Assembly (NCBI GenBank): GCA_035555975.1
Contig: DATMFV010000073.1
Coordinates: 8,043-72,042 of the forward strand
Direction: 5' to 3'
Source: DATMFV01 sp035555975
GTDB lineage: Bacteria > Verrucomicrobiota > Verrucomicrobiia > Chthoniobacterales > Chthoniobacteraceae
Length of the DNA stretch: 64,000 nucleotides
Shown: in pieces, positions 33,669-42,208 of the stretch
Position numbering within the stretch: position 1 is the first letter of the stretch
Layout of the letters: each line of letters starts with the position of its first letter
The notes under the pieces: model-generated
What the model saw: only the letters and a program-made list of their open reading frames with translations
Databases searched by the model: none
What the model was told of the DNA's origin: nothing
Made by a program: the position numbers and the translations under genes

Positions 33669-35045
33669 TCAACGACCGGAAAGCGGAAGTTCGAGCCGGA
33701 AAACCGACCCCCGGCCCGGCCGCGGGTGGTGGGTGACCGTGCCGCCGAGGTGTTCCATCAGCCGTTCGACGATGAAAAGCCCGAGCCCCGCGCCGATCGC
33801 GCCGCCATGCGGGCGGTTGCGGCCCCGGTGAAACTTGTGAAAGAGCTTTTCCCGGTCTTTTTCGGCGACCCCGCTGCCTTCGTCGCGGATTTCGATCCGG
33901 CACCGGTTCTCCGCGCGGAAGAGGGCGACTTCGACCTGCGAACCGGCGGGCGAAAACTTCAGCGCATTGTCGAGCAGGTTGTCGACCGCCTGCGCGAGGG
34001 CTTCGGGATCGGTCTCGAGCGTGAGCCCGTCCCCGGGGAAGTCGGTCGTGAAGCGGACGTTGCGGAGTTTTCCGGCCATTTCGACCTTCCTTAATGACGC
34101 TTCCAGCAGGCGCCCGGCGGCGACCTTTTCCAGGCATGGGCCGGAACGGGTTTCCGCAGCGTGGGCTTCAAGCAGCCGCGCGATCAAGCCGAGCATCCCG
34201 CCGCACGCCCGGCCGCATTCGGTGACGACTTCGGCATACGGCTCGCGACGCCATGCCTCCTGTTCGCCGAGCAGTTCAAACCAGCTTTTCATGCTGTGGA
34301 GCGGGCTGCGGAGATCGTGCGCGGCGATCGCCATGATTTCGTTCATCTCCTCGTTGTTGCGCTGGAGCAGCGCATTGGCGGCGGCAAGTTCGCGGTTGCG
34401 TTCCTCGATCACCCGCTGCTTGAGAAAGTCGCCCCACTCCCGCGCGAAGAGAAACCAGGCGGCGATGCAGGCGACCACCAGGGCGTCGAGCCCGCCGATC
34501 ATGGCGGAAAGCACCCCGTCGTCGTTCCGTTTGAAGTGAAAGGAGAGGGCGATGTAGATGGCGTGGTTGGTCAGCAGCAGCGTGAAAAACTGGCGGGGCG
34601 GCAGGCGGAAAAGGACCGCCGCCATCATCATCCCGAGGACATAGACGGTGTTTTCCCCGAAGCGGGAAAAGGCGGTGAAGTAGTAGCCATCCATCGACGC
34701 CAGTGTATAGATATAGTAGGCGAGGACGAGGGTGTGCCCATGCCGGAAGGCGGGTCCTTTTTTCCGGGCGATCCCGTTGAGGACCAGGAAAACCCCCGCC
34801 AGCGAGAGATCGAAGAGCAACCACGGGTTGAGCGCATGCTCGTGCAGGGAGAGGAGGTTGCTGATGAAAAAGCCGAGGCTGATCGGCAGGCAGATGACGA
34901 TGAGCCAGAACATCCGGCGCAGGTTGCCGGGTGTGGCGATTTCATCGAAAAAACGCCGCCGTTCCGCGTCGGAAACCGATCGGCTGCTCCAGGAGGCCCC
35001 GGGGGGCGGGGCGGGGGTGGGAGGGGTTTGCATCGGTTGCTGCAA
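33669..35045 (-). CDS. Sensor histidine kinase
   Basis: 458 residues. Residues about 45-202 contain about six membrane helices and no PAS or periplasmic domain. A coiled coil (about 208-235) leads to the H-box MAIAAHDLRSPLH with His243. The ATPase part has DNLLDNALKFSPAGSQ (N box), EIRDEGSGVA (G1) and GAGLGLFIVERLMEHLGG (G2). It phosphorylates the response regulator encoded 6 bp upstream in the same operon. The stimulus is unknown. Confidence 0.92.
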   Translation of the reverse strand: MQQPMQTPPTPAPPPGASWSSRSVSDAERRRFFDEIATPGNLRRMFWLIVICLPISLGFFISNLLSLHEHALNPWLLFDLSLAGVFLVLNGIARKKGPAFRHGHTLVLAYYIYTLASMDGYYFTAFSRFGENTVYVLGMMMAAVLFRLPPRQFFTLLLTNHAIYIALSFHFKRNDDGVLSAMIGGLDALVVACIAAWFLFAREWGDFLKQRVIEERNRELAAANALLQRNNEEMNEIMAIAAHDLRSPLHSMKSWFELLGEQEAWRREPYAEVVTECGRACGGMLGLIARLLEAHAAETRSGPCLEKVAAGRLLEASLRKVEMAGKLRNVRFTTDFPGDGLTLETDPEALAQAVDNLLDNALKFSPAGSQVEVALFRAENRCRIEIRDEGSGVAEKDREKLFHKFHRGRNRPHGGAIGAGLGLFIVERLMEHLGGTVTHHPRPGRGSVFRLELPLSGR

Positions 35046-35051
35046 AAAAGA

Positions 35052-35705
35052 TCACGCCTCTGCCCGGAAAAAGTCCTCCGCCCGGCGGACCAGTTCCCTT
35101 CCCGAAGGCAGCCCGAGCTTGTTCTTGATCCGTTCACGATGGGAACTGACCGTTTTGGGGCTGATGCTGAGCTGCGCGGCAATCTCCAGGGAGCCGAGAC
35201 CGGAGCCGATCAGGCGAAAAATGTGAAGTTCCTGATTGGAGAGAGACTCCACGCGGGAGTTGCCGGGGCTCTTCTTCCCGATGCACTCCTCCAGCAGCGA
35301 TTGCTTGACGGCGGCGCTCGCATACGGCTCCCCGCAGGCGACGGTTTCAAGCGCTTCCAGCAGCGCATGAAGCCCCGCCTCCTTCATGACATACCCGCGT
35401 GCGCCCGCCCGGAATGCCCGGCGGGCGTGGGTCCCTTCCGGCAGGCTGGAATAGATGATGATGGAGGCCGCCCCCGCGTTCTCGAGCAGTTCGCTGATCA
35501 GTTCCAGGCCGTCGCGCCCGCCCAGCAGGAGGTCGAGGATGATCAGGTCAGGCTGCCATTGGGTCGAGAGCCGCCGGGCGGCGTGGTGATCCTCCGCCTT
35601 GCCGAGCAGCTCAAACCGGTCGCAACCATCCAGCAGCGTTTCCACTCCCAGGCCGACGATCGGGTGATCATCGACGAGCAGGACGCGGGAGGGGGCTTTG
35701 GGCAT
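35052..35705 (-). CDS. NarL/FixJ-family response regulator
   Basis: 217 residues from ATG 35705. The receiver domain starts VLLVDDHPIVGLGVE; Asp58 in LIILDLLLGGRDG is the phospho-acceptor, and YSSLPEG and GYVMKEA are the later switch positions. The C-terminal LuxR-type HTH is LSNQELHIFRLIGSGLGSLE...LSISPKTVSSHRERIKNKLGL. First gene of the two-gene unit with the kinase. Confidence 0.93.
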   Translation of the reverse strand: MPKAPSRVLLVDDHPIVGLGVETLLDGCDRFELLGKAEDHHAARRLSTQWQPDLIILDLLLGGRDGLELISELLENAGAASIIIYSSLPEGTHARRAFRAGARGYVMKEAGLHALLEALETVACGEPYASAAVKQSLLEECIGKKSPGNSRVESLSNQELHIFRLIGSGLGSLEIAAQLSISPKTVSSHRERIKNKLGLPSGRELVRRAEDFFRAEA

Positions 35706-35766
35706 GACCGGGGAGAGTAGCACGAAGCCTCCCCTTTGCGGCAAGCCTGAATGCCGCGCCCTAAAA

Positions 35767-36408
35767 TTACGCCGCGCGCTTGCGCCGGGCCAGGGCGAGC
35801 AGGCCCGCGCCGCCGACCAGCAGCGCCCACGTTCCCGGCTCGGGGATCGCCTCGAAATTGGCATTGGCGATGAAGGTGGTCAGCGAGGTGTCCGCCCCGG
35901 TACTGCCTCCCTGGGCCAGAAAAGTGAAAGTATGGCTTCCGGCGTCGAGAGTGAAGCTCGACCCCGTTGTAGAGACCGCATTGCCATCGAGCAGGATGGT
36001 GGGGGTTCCCGAGAAGGCTCCCTCAAACATGGGTGAGACAAAAAAGATGGTGGCGTTGGCTGCGGTGGAGAGTTCGAAGGTGGTGGCAATGGAGATGTCA
36101 AACGTCGTGGGATAGAACATGCCGTTTTCGATCTGGTGATCGAAAGACAGGGAAATGAAACCCAGCTCATCGAGGTCCATCACAGAGCTTTCGCCTCCCA
36201 CCTGATAGGTCAAACCGTCCGGCCCGTTATCAATGGTAAAGGCGTAATATCCGTCACCGGTGCCTGAAGTGGAGTTGCTTGGGATATTGCCTCCTCCGTG
36301 GCTGATCGTTCCGGAATAGGAATAATCCGTGCTGTAGGAATTGAACATGGCGGCGTGGAGGCTGCCGGAAGCCATCAGGAGGGTCAGGAGGGTTGATCGG
36401 ATAAGCAT
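35767..36408 (-). CDS. PEP-CTERM protein
   Basis: 213 residues. Signal peptide STLLTLLMASGSLHAA. The body is Ser/Thr/Gly-rich and beta-like. The C-terminus has IPEPGTWALLVGGAGLLALA followed by RRKRAA, a textbook PEP-CTERM signal. It lies between the response regulator and the GntR regulator, all on the - strand, but gaps of 61 and 72 bp suggest its own transcript. Confidence 0.85.
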   Translation of the reverse strand: MLIRSTLLTLLMASGSLHAAMFNSYSTDYSYSGTISHGGGNIPSNSTSGTGDGYYAFTIDNGPDGLTYQVGGESSVMDLDELGFISLSFDHQIENGMFYPTTFDISIATTFELSTAANATIFFVSPMFEGAFSGTPTILLDGNAVSTTGSSFTLDAGSHTFTFLAQGGSTGADTSLTTFIANANFEAIPEPGTWALLVGGAGLLALARRKRAA

Positions 36409-36461
36409 TCCCGAAATCTAGCGATCTGCGCCCTTCCTTCACAAGAGGGCTGCATCCCCAA

Positions 36462-36485
36462 AAATCTTGTAGGAATTTCCCTACA
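36462..36485 (-). terminator. Short hairpin with T run at the end of the GntR-family gene
   Basis: On the - strand TGTAGG (36485-36480) pairs with CCTACA (36473-36468), followed by AGATTTTT. The stem overlaps the stop codon of the regulator. It is short, so only moderate support. Confidence 0.35.
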
Positions 36486-37650
36486 CGGCGCGCCCGGTCT
36501 CCAGCAGAAACCGGTTTTCCACCGCGCGTGTGGTCGCCCCGATCCGGAAGGCGGTATCGAGAAACAGGCCCGCCTGGGAGTGATTGCCGCTGGTCAGGGC
36601 GCGCGCGACCATCCTGACGGTTTCCTGCCCCACTTTTTCGAACGGTTGCTGGATCACGCTGCACGGCATCGGGGCATCGTGTCGCGGATGGAAGCCGGTG
36701 CCGCCGGTCACGCTGACGGTTTCGGGGATGGAGATGCCGTGCTTAAGCAGCCACTCCACGGTGTGGTAAGCGAGATGATCCCCGGTGGAGTGAATGGCGT
36801 CGGGCGGGTTGGGTCCATCGAAAAGGGCAGGCAGGAGCCGGTCGAGTTGGTTCATGTCCGGGGGCTCGACGACAAAGTGCGAAAACCTGATGTCTCTGGC
36901 TTCGCGCGGAGTTTTTCCAAGCTCGGCTTCAAACCCCGCGAGGGAGTAGATGCAGGTGGTCTTGCCGATGAGCGGGTGGTGCATGAGCAGCGCAATATGC
37001 TTGCGACCGGTGGCTTTCCAACATTCCGCCAGCCGGAGCGCCGCCCGGTAAAAATTGGGACCGACAAAGTTTTCGGTCGTCATGAGATGGGGCGGGGTGA
37101 TGAAGATCGTCGGTTTGCGCTGGGCCTGAAAGGCCGCGACCAGCTTTCGGTTCAACGGGCTGGGAAAGATGATGGCGGCGCTGGAGCTGTTGACTTCCGC
37201 TTCCAGCCGCCCGGCCGCGTCTTCCTCCATATCGACGAAAAAGGGGCGCATCATCATCTTTTTCTCCCCGCAGATCATCTCGCGCAAAATTCCGGCGCAG
37301 ATTTCCTTGCCCCAGGTGCTTTCCTTGCCGGTCAACGCCTGTTCGTGAATGGAGACGGTCACGATGCAATGGCCCGAAGGGGTCGTGGCCGCGGTCTGCC
37401 GGTTCACATAAGTGCCTTTGCCGGGGATGGTGACCAGCCGCTCCTCCCGCGAAAAGCGCGCAAACACCGTCTGCACCGTGGAAAGGCCGACCCCGAGCCG
37501 TTGCGAAACTTCCTTGATCGTCGGCAGCCGCCCTTCCGTCGAGGAGGAGGCGCGCAGCAGTTCCGCTTCCAGAAAACGCTGCACCCTTTCGGTGGGGCGG
37601 AGCAGGCCGAGGGTGTCGGAGTCGGAGGTGGAAAGGAGCGGTTCAGTCAT
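36481..37650 (-). CDS. GntR-type HTH regulator with LacI-like ligand-binding domain
   Basis: 389 residues from ATG 37650; an open frame continues to 38529 but runs antisense through the next gene. The N-terminal winged helix is of the GntR type: RLPTIKEVSQRLGVGLSTVQ and LVTIPGKGTYVN. The rest is a periplasmic-binding-like domain as in LacI proteins (ALRLAECWKATGRKHIALLM, then PPDAIHSTGDHLAYHTVEWL). GntR-HTH/LacI-like regulators typically sense sugars. It diverges from a PEP-CTERM/pseudopilin/DUF4838 operon and probably binds AGTTG-ATA-CAACT between them. Confidence 0.85.
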   Translation of the reverse strand: MTEPLLSTSDSDTLGLLRPTERVQRFLEAELLRASSSTEGRLPTIKEVSQRLGVGLSTVQTVFARFSREERLVTIPGKGTYVNRQTAATTPSGHCIVTVSIHEQALTGKESTWGKEICAGILREMICGEKKMMMRPFFVDMEEDAAGRLEAEVNSSSAAIIFPSPLNRKLVAAFQAQRKPTIFITPPHLMTTENFVGPNFYRAALRLAECWKATGRKHIALLMHHPLIGKTTCIYSLAGFEAELGKTPREARDIRFSHFVVEPPDMNQLDRLLPALFDGPNPPDAIHSTGDHLAYHTVEWLLKHGISIPETVSVTGGTGFHPRHDAPMPCSVIQQPFEKVGQETVRMVARALTSGNHSQAGLFLDTAFRIGATTRAVENRFLLETGRAV

Positions 37651-37702
37651 AACGCGGTGGGAGGGGAGCTTAGGAGAAGGTCTCCATTGAAGGCAACGAT
37701 AA

Positions 37703-37715
37703 AGTTGATACAACT
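37703..37715. promoter_or_regulatory. Palindromic operator candidate of the GntR-family regulator
   Basis: AGTTGATACAACT: perfect 5-bp arms AGTTG/CAACT around 3 bases, 52 bp before the regulator start codon. GntR-family operators are often short palindromes of this kind. The surrounding 60 bp are AT-rich compared with the rest of the window. Confidence 0.5.
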
Positions 37716-37762
37716 GATATGTTTGAAATATATGAAAATCAAATAAGTTTATTAAAAAATAA

Positions 37763-37790
37763 TTGACATGTTCGTTGATCTGGGAAAAAT
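37763..37790 (+). promoter_or_regulatory. Candidate promoter of the second PEP-CTERM/DUF4838 operon
   Basis: TTGACA (37763-37768), then AAAAAT (37785-37790) after 16 bp. The -35 is perfect and the -10 is weak. If used, the likely start codon is ATG 37849 rather than the ATG at 37768. Confidence 0.35.
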
Positions 37791-37848
37791 GACCAACGTT
37801 ACCCCCCGTTTTCATCCCCGGCCGATCCAGCTCTTTCCTCCTCGATTT

Positions 37849-38994
37849 ATGAACACGAAGACGCCTCCCCACTCCGTTGCTTTCCGCTTCCGTTCCCGCC
37901 GTCCGTTTGTCCATGCTCTCCAACGATGGAAACGACGGGGACGGGCCGCCTTCGCCGCCGCTGCTCTGGGGCTTCTGGTGCCGCTTTCCGCAGGTGCGGC
38001 GGTGGTCAGGGAATGGGTGGTGATGGAGACGGGAACCACCGCCAGCTTTTCGGGAAGGAACTCGATCGACGTTTACAGCAGCACCTTTGCCGTGGCGACG
38101 GGTGCCAACGAAACGGTGCTGGTTTACGACGGAACCGGGTGGAAACCGTTTCCCGGCGCGGCAGACGCTTATGGCAACGTGGAGGGTGGATGGGCTCTTC
38201 CCTCGGGCGGCGTCTCGGTCTCCTCTCCTACAAGGGTTTTTCTGGCAAACTATGGCGGGACCGATGCTTCGACACGCAGGCTCTTCCGGTGGAATGCCGG
38301 CACCTGGACCACCAACCTGCGTCCGACCGGCAACAATGCACGTCTTGCCTCTGTCTGGACAGCCCGCGACGCAGATCACGTCCTGGTCGGTGCGGTGGGA
38401 AGCACCAGCGGAATTTACGCCTCCGGCGAACAGGGCTGGAACAAGGTATCCGATGCGAGCGTCCTTCAGATCAGGAGCGTCTCCAACACGCAAATCTTTG
38501 CCCTTGATGAAGACGGGGTGACGTTGCATTACTCCTCCAACGGAGGCCAGAGCTTCGATTCCACGTTGACGGTGCCCGGTTCGGTCATCGCCTTCGCCCC
38601 GTTGAGCAGCGAGGCGATCTGGGCCGTCGGCAGCGGCGGGGCGATCTGGTACTGGGACGGCCTGAGCTTCCAGGCGCAGGTCTCACCGACGACGGAAATC
38701 CTCCGCAACGTCTTCGCCTTCAGCGCCAACGATGTCTGGGCTGTCGGCGCCAACAGCACCCTCCTCCATTTTGACGGGACCGAGTGGCGACAGGAGATCC
38801 TGGAACTGGAGGGAAATCCGCATTTTTACGGGATTGACGGAGACGAACTCGGTAATCTTTACATCGTCGGCAGCAATGGGCTGATCCTCCACGGCGTGGC
38901 AACGATACCCGAACCCTCCGCCGTGGCGCTGCTTCTGCTGACGGCGGGGGCCGCCTGCGCCGGGCGGCGATCCGGCCTGTTTTCCCGACGGTAG
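37849..38994 (+). CDS. PEP-CTERM protein with propeller-like repeats
   Basis: 381 residues from ATG 37849; in-frame ATGs at 37768 and 37789 are possible but lie at or just after the candidate promoter. A basic N-region (FRFRSRRPFVHALQRWKRR) and AAFAAAALGLLVPLSAGAA form the signal. The body has recurring units such as EAIWAVGSGGAIWYWDG and NDVWAVGANSTLLHFDGTEW, suggestive of a beta-propeller (photosystem-stability-factor/BNR-like). The C-terminus is IPEPSAVALLLLTAGAACAG then RRSGLFSRR. First gene of the GntR-linked module. Confidence 0.8.
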   Translation: MNTKTPPHSVAFRFRSRRPFVHALQRWKRRGRAAFAAAALGLLVPLSAGAAVVREWVVMETGTTASFSGRNSIDVYSSTFAVATGANETVLVYDGTGWKPFPGAADAYGNVEGGWALPSGGVSVSSPTRVFLANYGGTDASTRRLFRWNAGTWTTNLRPTGNNARLASVWTARDADHVLVGAVGSTSGIYASGEQGWNKVSDASVLQIRSVSNTQIFALDEDGVTLHYSSNGGQSFDSTLTVPGSVIAFAPLSSEAIWAVGSGGAIWYWDGLSFQAQVSPTTEILRNVFAFSANDVWAVGANSTLLHFDGTEWRQEILELEGNPHFYGIDGDELGNLYIVGSNGLILHGVATIPEPSAVALLLLTAGAACAGRRSGLFSRR

Positions 38995-39025
38995 CCAACG
39001 TTCTTCCCCCCCAAGCCCACCGACC

Positions 39026-39766
39026 ATGCCCCCCTCCTCTTCTTCCCGTTGCACAGCCTTGACGCAGGTTGAACTCCTCGTCGTCATGGTGGTGGGAGCG
39101 CTTCTGGTCGCGCTGGTCTACGGTGCGGGCTTCCGCGCGGTCAACCACGCCAGGGGTACGTTGAACACCGCCCAGCATCGACAGATCACGGCGGCCCTGC
39201 TCGCCCATGCCGCCGACCACCGGGGGGAGTTTCCGTGGTGTACGGAGGACAAGCCCGGCGGCGGTTCGACAAAGGTCTGGTCGCGCATCCTGACCGCAGG
39301 CGGTTATGTGAGCGACCCCGGGATCTTTTTCAGCCCGTGGGGGCCGAAGTGGTGGCGGACGAAGCCGCTTCTTTCGGTTCTCGCCAAGCCACAGAACGAA
39401 AATCTCAATCCCTGGTATTACATCGGCTATGGCGTGAGCCGCAATGCCGTGATGCCGCGTCGCGGGATGGACAACGCCAAAAAGCGGCCCGCCAACCTTT
39501 CCAGAATGGCGGCCGACGGGGTGGTCTCCCGGCTCATGATCCTGCGCGATGTCTATGATTCACGGGTGCCGGAGCGCAACGGCGGCGTCGCCTGGTTTTC
39601 GAGGCAGGTCAATGTCCCCGAAGCCGTGGACCGTAACGGTTATGAGTTGATCCATGCCTCCTTTGCCGACGGGCATGTGGAAGTCTATACTCTCAAGCAA
39701 TATGAAGCCCTTTCCAAAACACCTGCCGTTCAGGCCCCTTTTTATGACGGGACCTATGTCCAGTAA
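39026..39766 (+). CDS. Pseudopilin with H-X9-DG-like C-terminus
   Basis: 246 residues. CTALTQVELLVVMVVGALLV is a prepilin-type region, but the usual Phe at the mature start is Leu and the Gly/Ala before cleavage is Ala. The late motif GYELIHASFADGHVEVYTL matches the H-X9-DG-like pattern. It lies 31 bp after the PEP-CTERM gene and 3 bp before the DUF4838 gene. Confidence 0.8.
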   Translation: MPPSSSSRCTALTQVELLVVMVVGALLVALVYGAGFRAVNHARGTLNTAQHRQITAALLAHAADHRGEFPWCTEDKPGGGSTKVWSRILTAGGYVSDPGIFFSPWGPKWWRTKPLLSVLAKPQNENLNPWYYIGYGVSRNAVMPRRGMDNAKKRPANLSRMAADGVVSRLMILRDVYDSRVPERNGGVAWFSRQVNVPEAVDRNGYELIHASFADGHVEVYTLKQYEALSKTPAVQAPFYDGTYVQ

Positions 39767-39769
39767 TCT

Positions 39770-42205
39770 ATGAGCAACCCTTTATCTTTGAGAGGACCCT
39801 CCCGGTCTCCTTTGTTTTTCTTCTCCCTCATCGGCGCGGCCCTTCTTATCCTCGCAAGGGCGGAGGCCGCCTCTTCTGAAGCCGCGCCGTTCGTGCTGGT
39901 TCGCGACGGCGTCGCGCAATGCAGCGTGGTGGTGGAGGAGCCGATGAGCGCGGAGGTCGGCGAAGCGGTGGAGGAGCTTAATCTATGGGTGGGCAAGATC
40001 ACCGGGACCACCCTGCCGGTCGTGGCTTCCTCCCGATGGGACGGCAGCTCCCCCTATATCGCCGTGGGGGGCGGGGAACTGCCCCGGCGCAACGGGTGGT
40101 CGGTCGGGGCCCTGGGGCCCGAGGGGGCGAGGGTGGTGGTCGAGCCGGGGCGGATCGGGCTCCTGGGACGCGACGACCCGGGCCGCCCGGAGCTTTCGTG
40201 GCTGGGAAGCTATTATGCGGTGCTGGAGTTTGTGCGCCACAGCCTCGGCGTGCGCTGGATCTGGCCGGGGGAACTCGGGGAAGTCTATACCCGGCGCGCC
40301 ACGCTGGAAGCCGCCCCCGCCGCCTGGACCTGGGAGACGCCCCTGCTGCTCAAGCGCGACCTGAGGGGTTCCCACAACCAGGGCAGGCGCAACGGCGCGG
40401 CGAGGATGGGGCTCGGCATTTCCGATGAAGAATGGCAACAGCGGGCCGCGGAGGAAGCGCGCTGGCGTCGCCGGATGCGGGTCGACAACCGTCGCCCCAC
40501 CTTTTACCGTTCGGGGCATTCCTTTACCAAATGGTGGGATCGCTATGGCGAAAAACATCCCGACTGGTTTGCCAGGCCGCCCGTTGGAGCGCCGCAGATG
40601 AAGCCGGCCCTTGCCAAGCTCAACCTCGTCAACGCAGCGGTGCAGGCAACGATTGTCGAAAACTGGCGGAAGGAGTGGCAGGCTGATCCGGTGGCCAACC
40701 GTTTCCTGCGGCTCGCACGCAACGACGGCTCCGGTTACGACACCCGCCCCGAGGCGAGGGCGTGGGATGCCCCGGCGCTCCGGGAACTTTCCGATGAACA
40801 GGTCTGGCGGGCGGGGCGCGATATCAATCTTTCCGATCGCTATGTCCGCTTCTGGAACCTGATTGCGGCGGAGGTCGCCGCGATCGACCCGGCGGCAAGG
40901 GTCTCCGTCTATGCTTACGGCGCGCAGCAACACCCGCCTTTGCGGGAGAAACGGCTCGCGGACAACATCGTGATCGAATACACCGGCGGCGAAGGGCATT
41001 ATCCCGACGAGCAGCCGCCGCTTCTCCGGCAGTGGAAAGGGTGGCGGGCGCTGGGAGCGCGGTCGATCATCTGGCGGCCCAACCTGTTTCATGCCGGCAG
41101 GGGCATCTCCTACCTCCACGCGGAAACCCTTCACCGCGACATGCAGTACTTTCTCCGCAACGGGTGCGAGGGAATCGACTTTGATTCGCTGACCGGAAAC
41201 TGGGCGGGGCAGGGGCTCAACTACTATGTGGCCGCTGAACTGGTTTCCCGGCCCGAGGCGGAGTATGAAACGCTGGCCAACGAGTATTTCGGCGCTTTCG
41301 GCGCGGCGGCGCAGGCCGTGGGCGACTACCATCGCCATTGGGCGGAGGTGACCCGTGAAGCGCCCGCCAGGGGCCGGGAGAGCAGGATTCTTTCCCCCTC
41401 CGGCGGGTGGGGGCGGTGGAGCATGGATTATATCCGGATGACGCCGCTTCTGCTGACGGACCAGGTTCTGGAAAAGGCGGAAGCCCTGTTGGAAAAAGCG
41501 GAGGCGCTGGCGGATACGGAAATCGCGCGGCGGCGGGTGGAGGTGTTGCGGCAGGCATTTGAACTCAACCGGCTGGAGGCAAGGGTCTTCGGCGAACTTC
41601 GACTGCACCGCCGGGTCGGCTGGGTCGATGTCGGCACCTTCAGGGAAAGCGGCGACGTGCTCAAGCCGTTGTGGGACGCGCGGTTTGCGCTCATTCACAA
41701 CCCCTATCTGCCCGTGGCGGGCAGCTTTCTGGTGGAACAGGCCCGCCTGAAGCTCTGGGACGGCCTGCTGGCGCCGGAGCGGCAGTCGGTCGCGGAAGCG
41801 ACCACCCGGGTGGTGCCGTTGATCGACGGCTGGACCTTTCACAGCGCCGGGAAGGGGGAGGGTCTCCCCGGCGATTCCGAAGAGGGGTGGCAACCGGTGG
41901 CCGACGGGAGGAAGGTGGAGACCGGGGGAGAAGGCGTTGTTTACCGGATCAGCTTTCCCACGCCGGAAATGGGCGATCACGACGGGCAGGTGCAACTCCG
42001 GCTCGAAGCGGTCGAGGGGGAAGCCCGCCTCTGGCTCAATGGAGACGAGATCAGGAGCCTTGAAAGCATCCAGAGCGGGGAGCTTTCACTGGACATTCGC
42101 CGCTGGCTGCTGCCGGAGGGGAACAACCGCCTGACGATCCGGGTGGAGGATGCCGCCGCCAACGACGGCCTGGTCAGGGGCGTTTCGCTGCGGATCGAGG
42201 AATGA
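39770..42205 (+). CDS. DUF4838-type secreted protein with C-terminal beta-sandwich
   Basis: 811 residues. A long signal peptide ends near LARAEAASS. Residues about 40-190 are an N-terminal beta domain ending SLGVRWIWPGELGEVYT. The central domain has HSFTKWWDRYGEKHPDWFA, ARNDGSGYDTRPEARAWD, VRFWNLIAAEVAAIDPAAR and AYGAQQHPP, the same landmarks as the protein at 30788. Residues about 670-811 form an extra galactose-binding-like sandwich (GWTFHSAGKGEG, ARLWLNGDEI, NNRLTIRVEDAA). Unlike its paralogue it lacks a lipobox. Glycan binding or hydrolysis is inferred. Confidence 0.8.
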   Translation: MSNPLSLRGPSRSPLFFFSLIGAALLILARAEAASSEAAPFVLVRDGVAQCSVVVEEPMSAEVGEAVEELNLWVGKITGTTLPVVASSRWDGSSPYIAVGGGELPRRNGWSVGALGPEGARVVVEPGRIGLLGRDDPGRPELSWLGSYYAVLEFVRHSLGVRWIWPGELGEVYTRRATLEAAPAAWTWETPLLLKRDLRGSHNQGRRNGAARMGLGISDEEWQQRAAEEARWRRRMRVDNRRPTFYRSGHSFTKWWDRYGEKHPDWFARPPVGAPQMKPALAKLNLVNAAVQATIVENWRKEWQADPVANRFLRLARNDGSGYDTRPEARAWDAPALRELSDEQVWRAGRDINLSDRYVRFWNLIAAEVAAIDPAARVSVYAYGAQQHPPLREKRLADNIVIEYTGGEGHYPDEQPPLLRQWKGWRALGARSIIWRPNLFHAGRGISYLHAETLHRDMQYFLRNGCEGIDFDSLTGNWAGQGLNYYVAAELVSRPEAEYETLANEYFGAFGAAAQAVGDYHRHWAEVTREAPARGRESRILSPSGGWGRWSMDYIRMTPLLLTDQVLEKAEALLEKAEALADTEIARRRVEVLRQAFELNRLEARVFGELRLHRRVGWVDVGTFRESGDVLKPLWDARFALIHNPYLPVAGSFLVEQARLKLWDGLLAPERQSVAEATTRVVPLIDGWTFHSAGKGEGLPGDSEEGWQPVADGRKVETGGEGVVYRISFPTPEMGDHDGQVQLRLEAVEGEARLWLNGDEIRSLESIQSGELSLDIRRWLLPEGNNRLTIRVEDAAANDGLVRGVSLRIEE

Positions 42206-42208
42206 GGG

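Noticed and set aside
37651..38529. Upstream extension of the GntR-family protein
   Set aside because: The open frame runs antisense through the PEP-CTERM gene and lacks any domain; ATG 37650 gives the standard GntR start.
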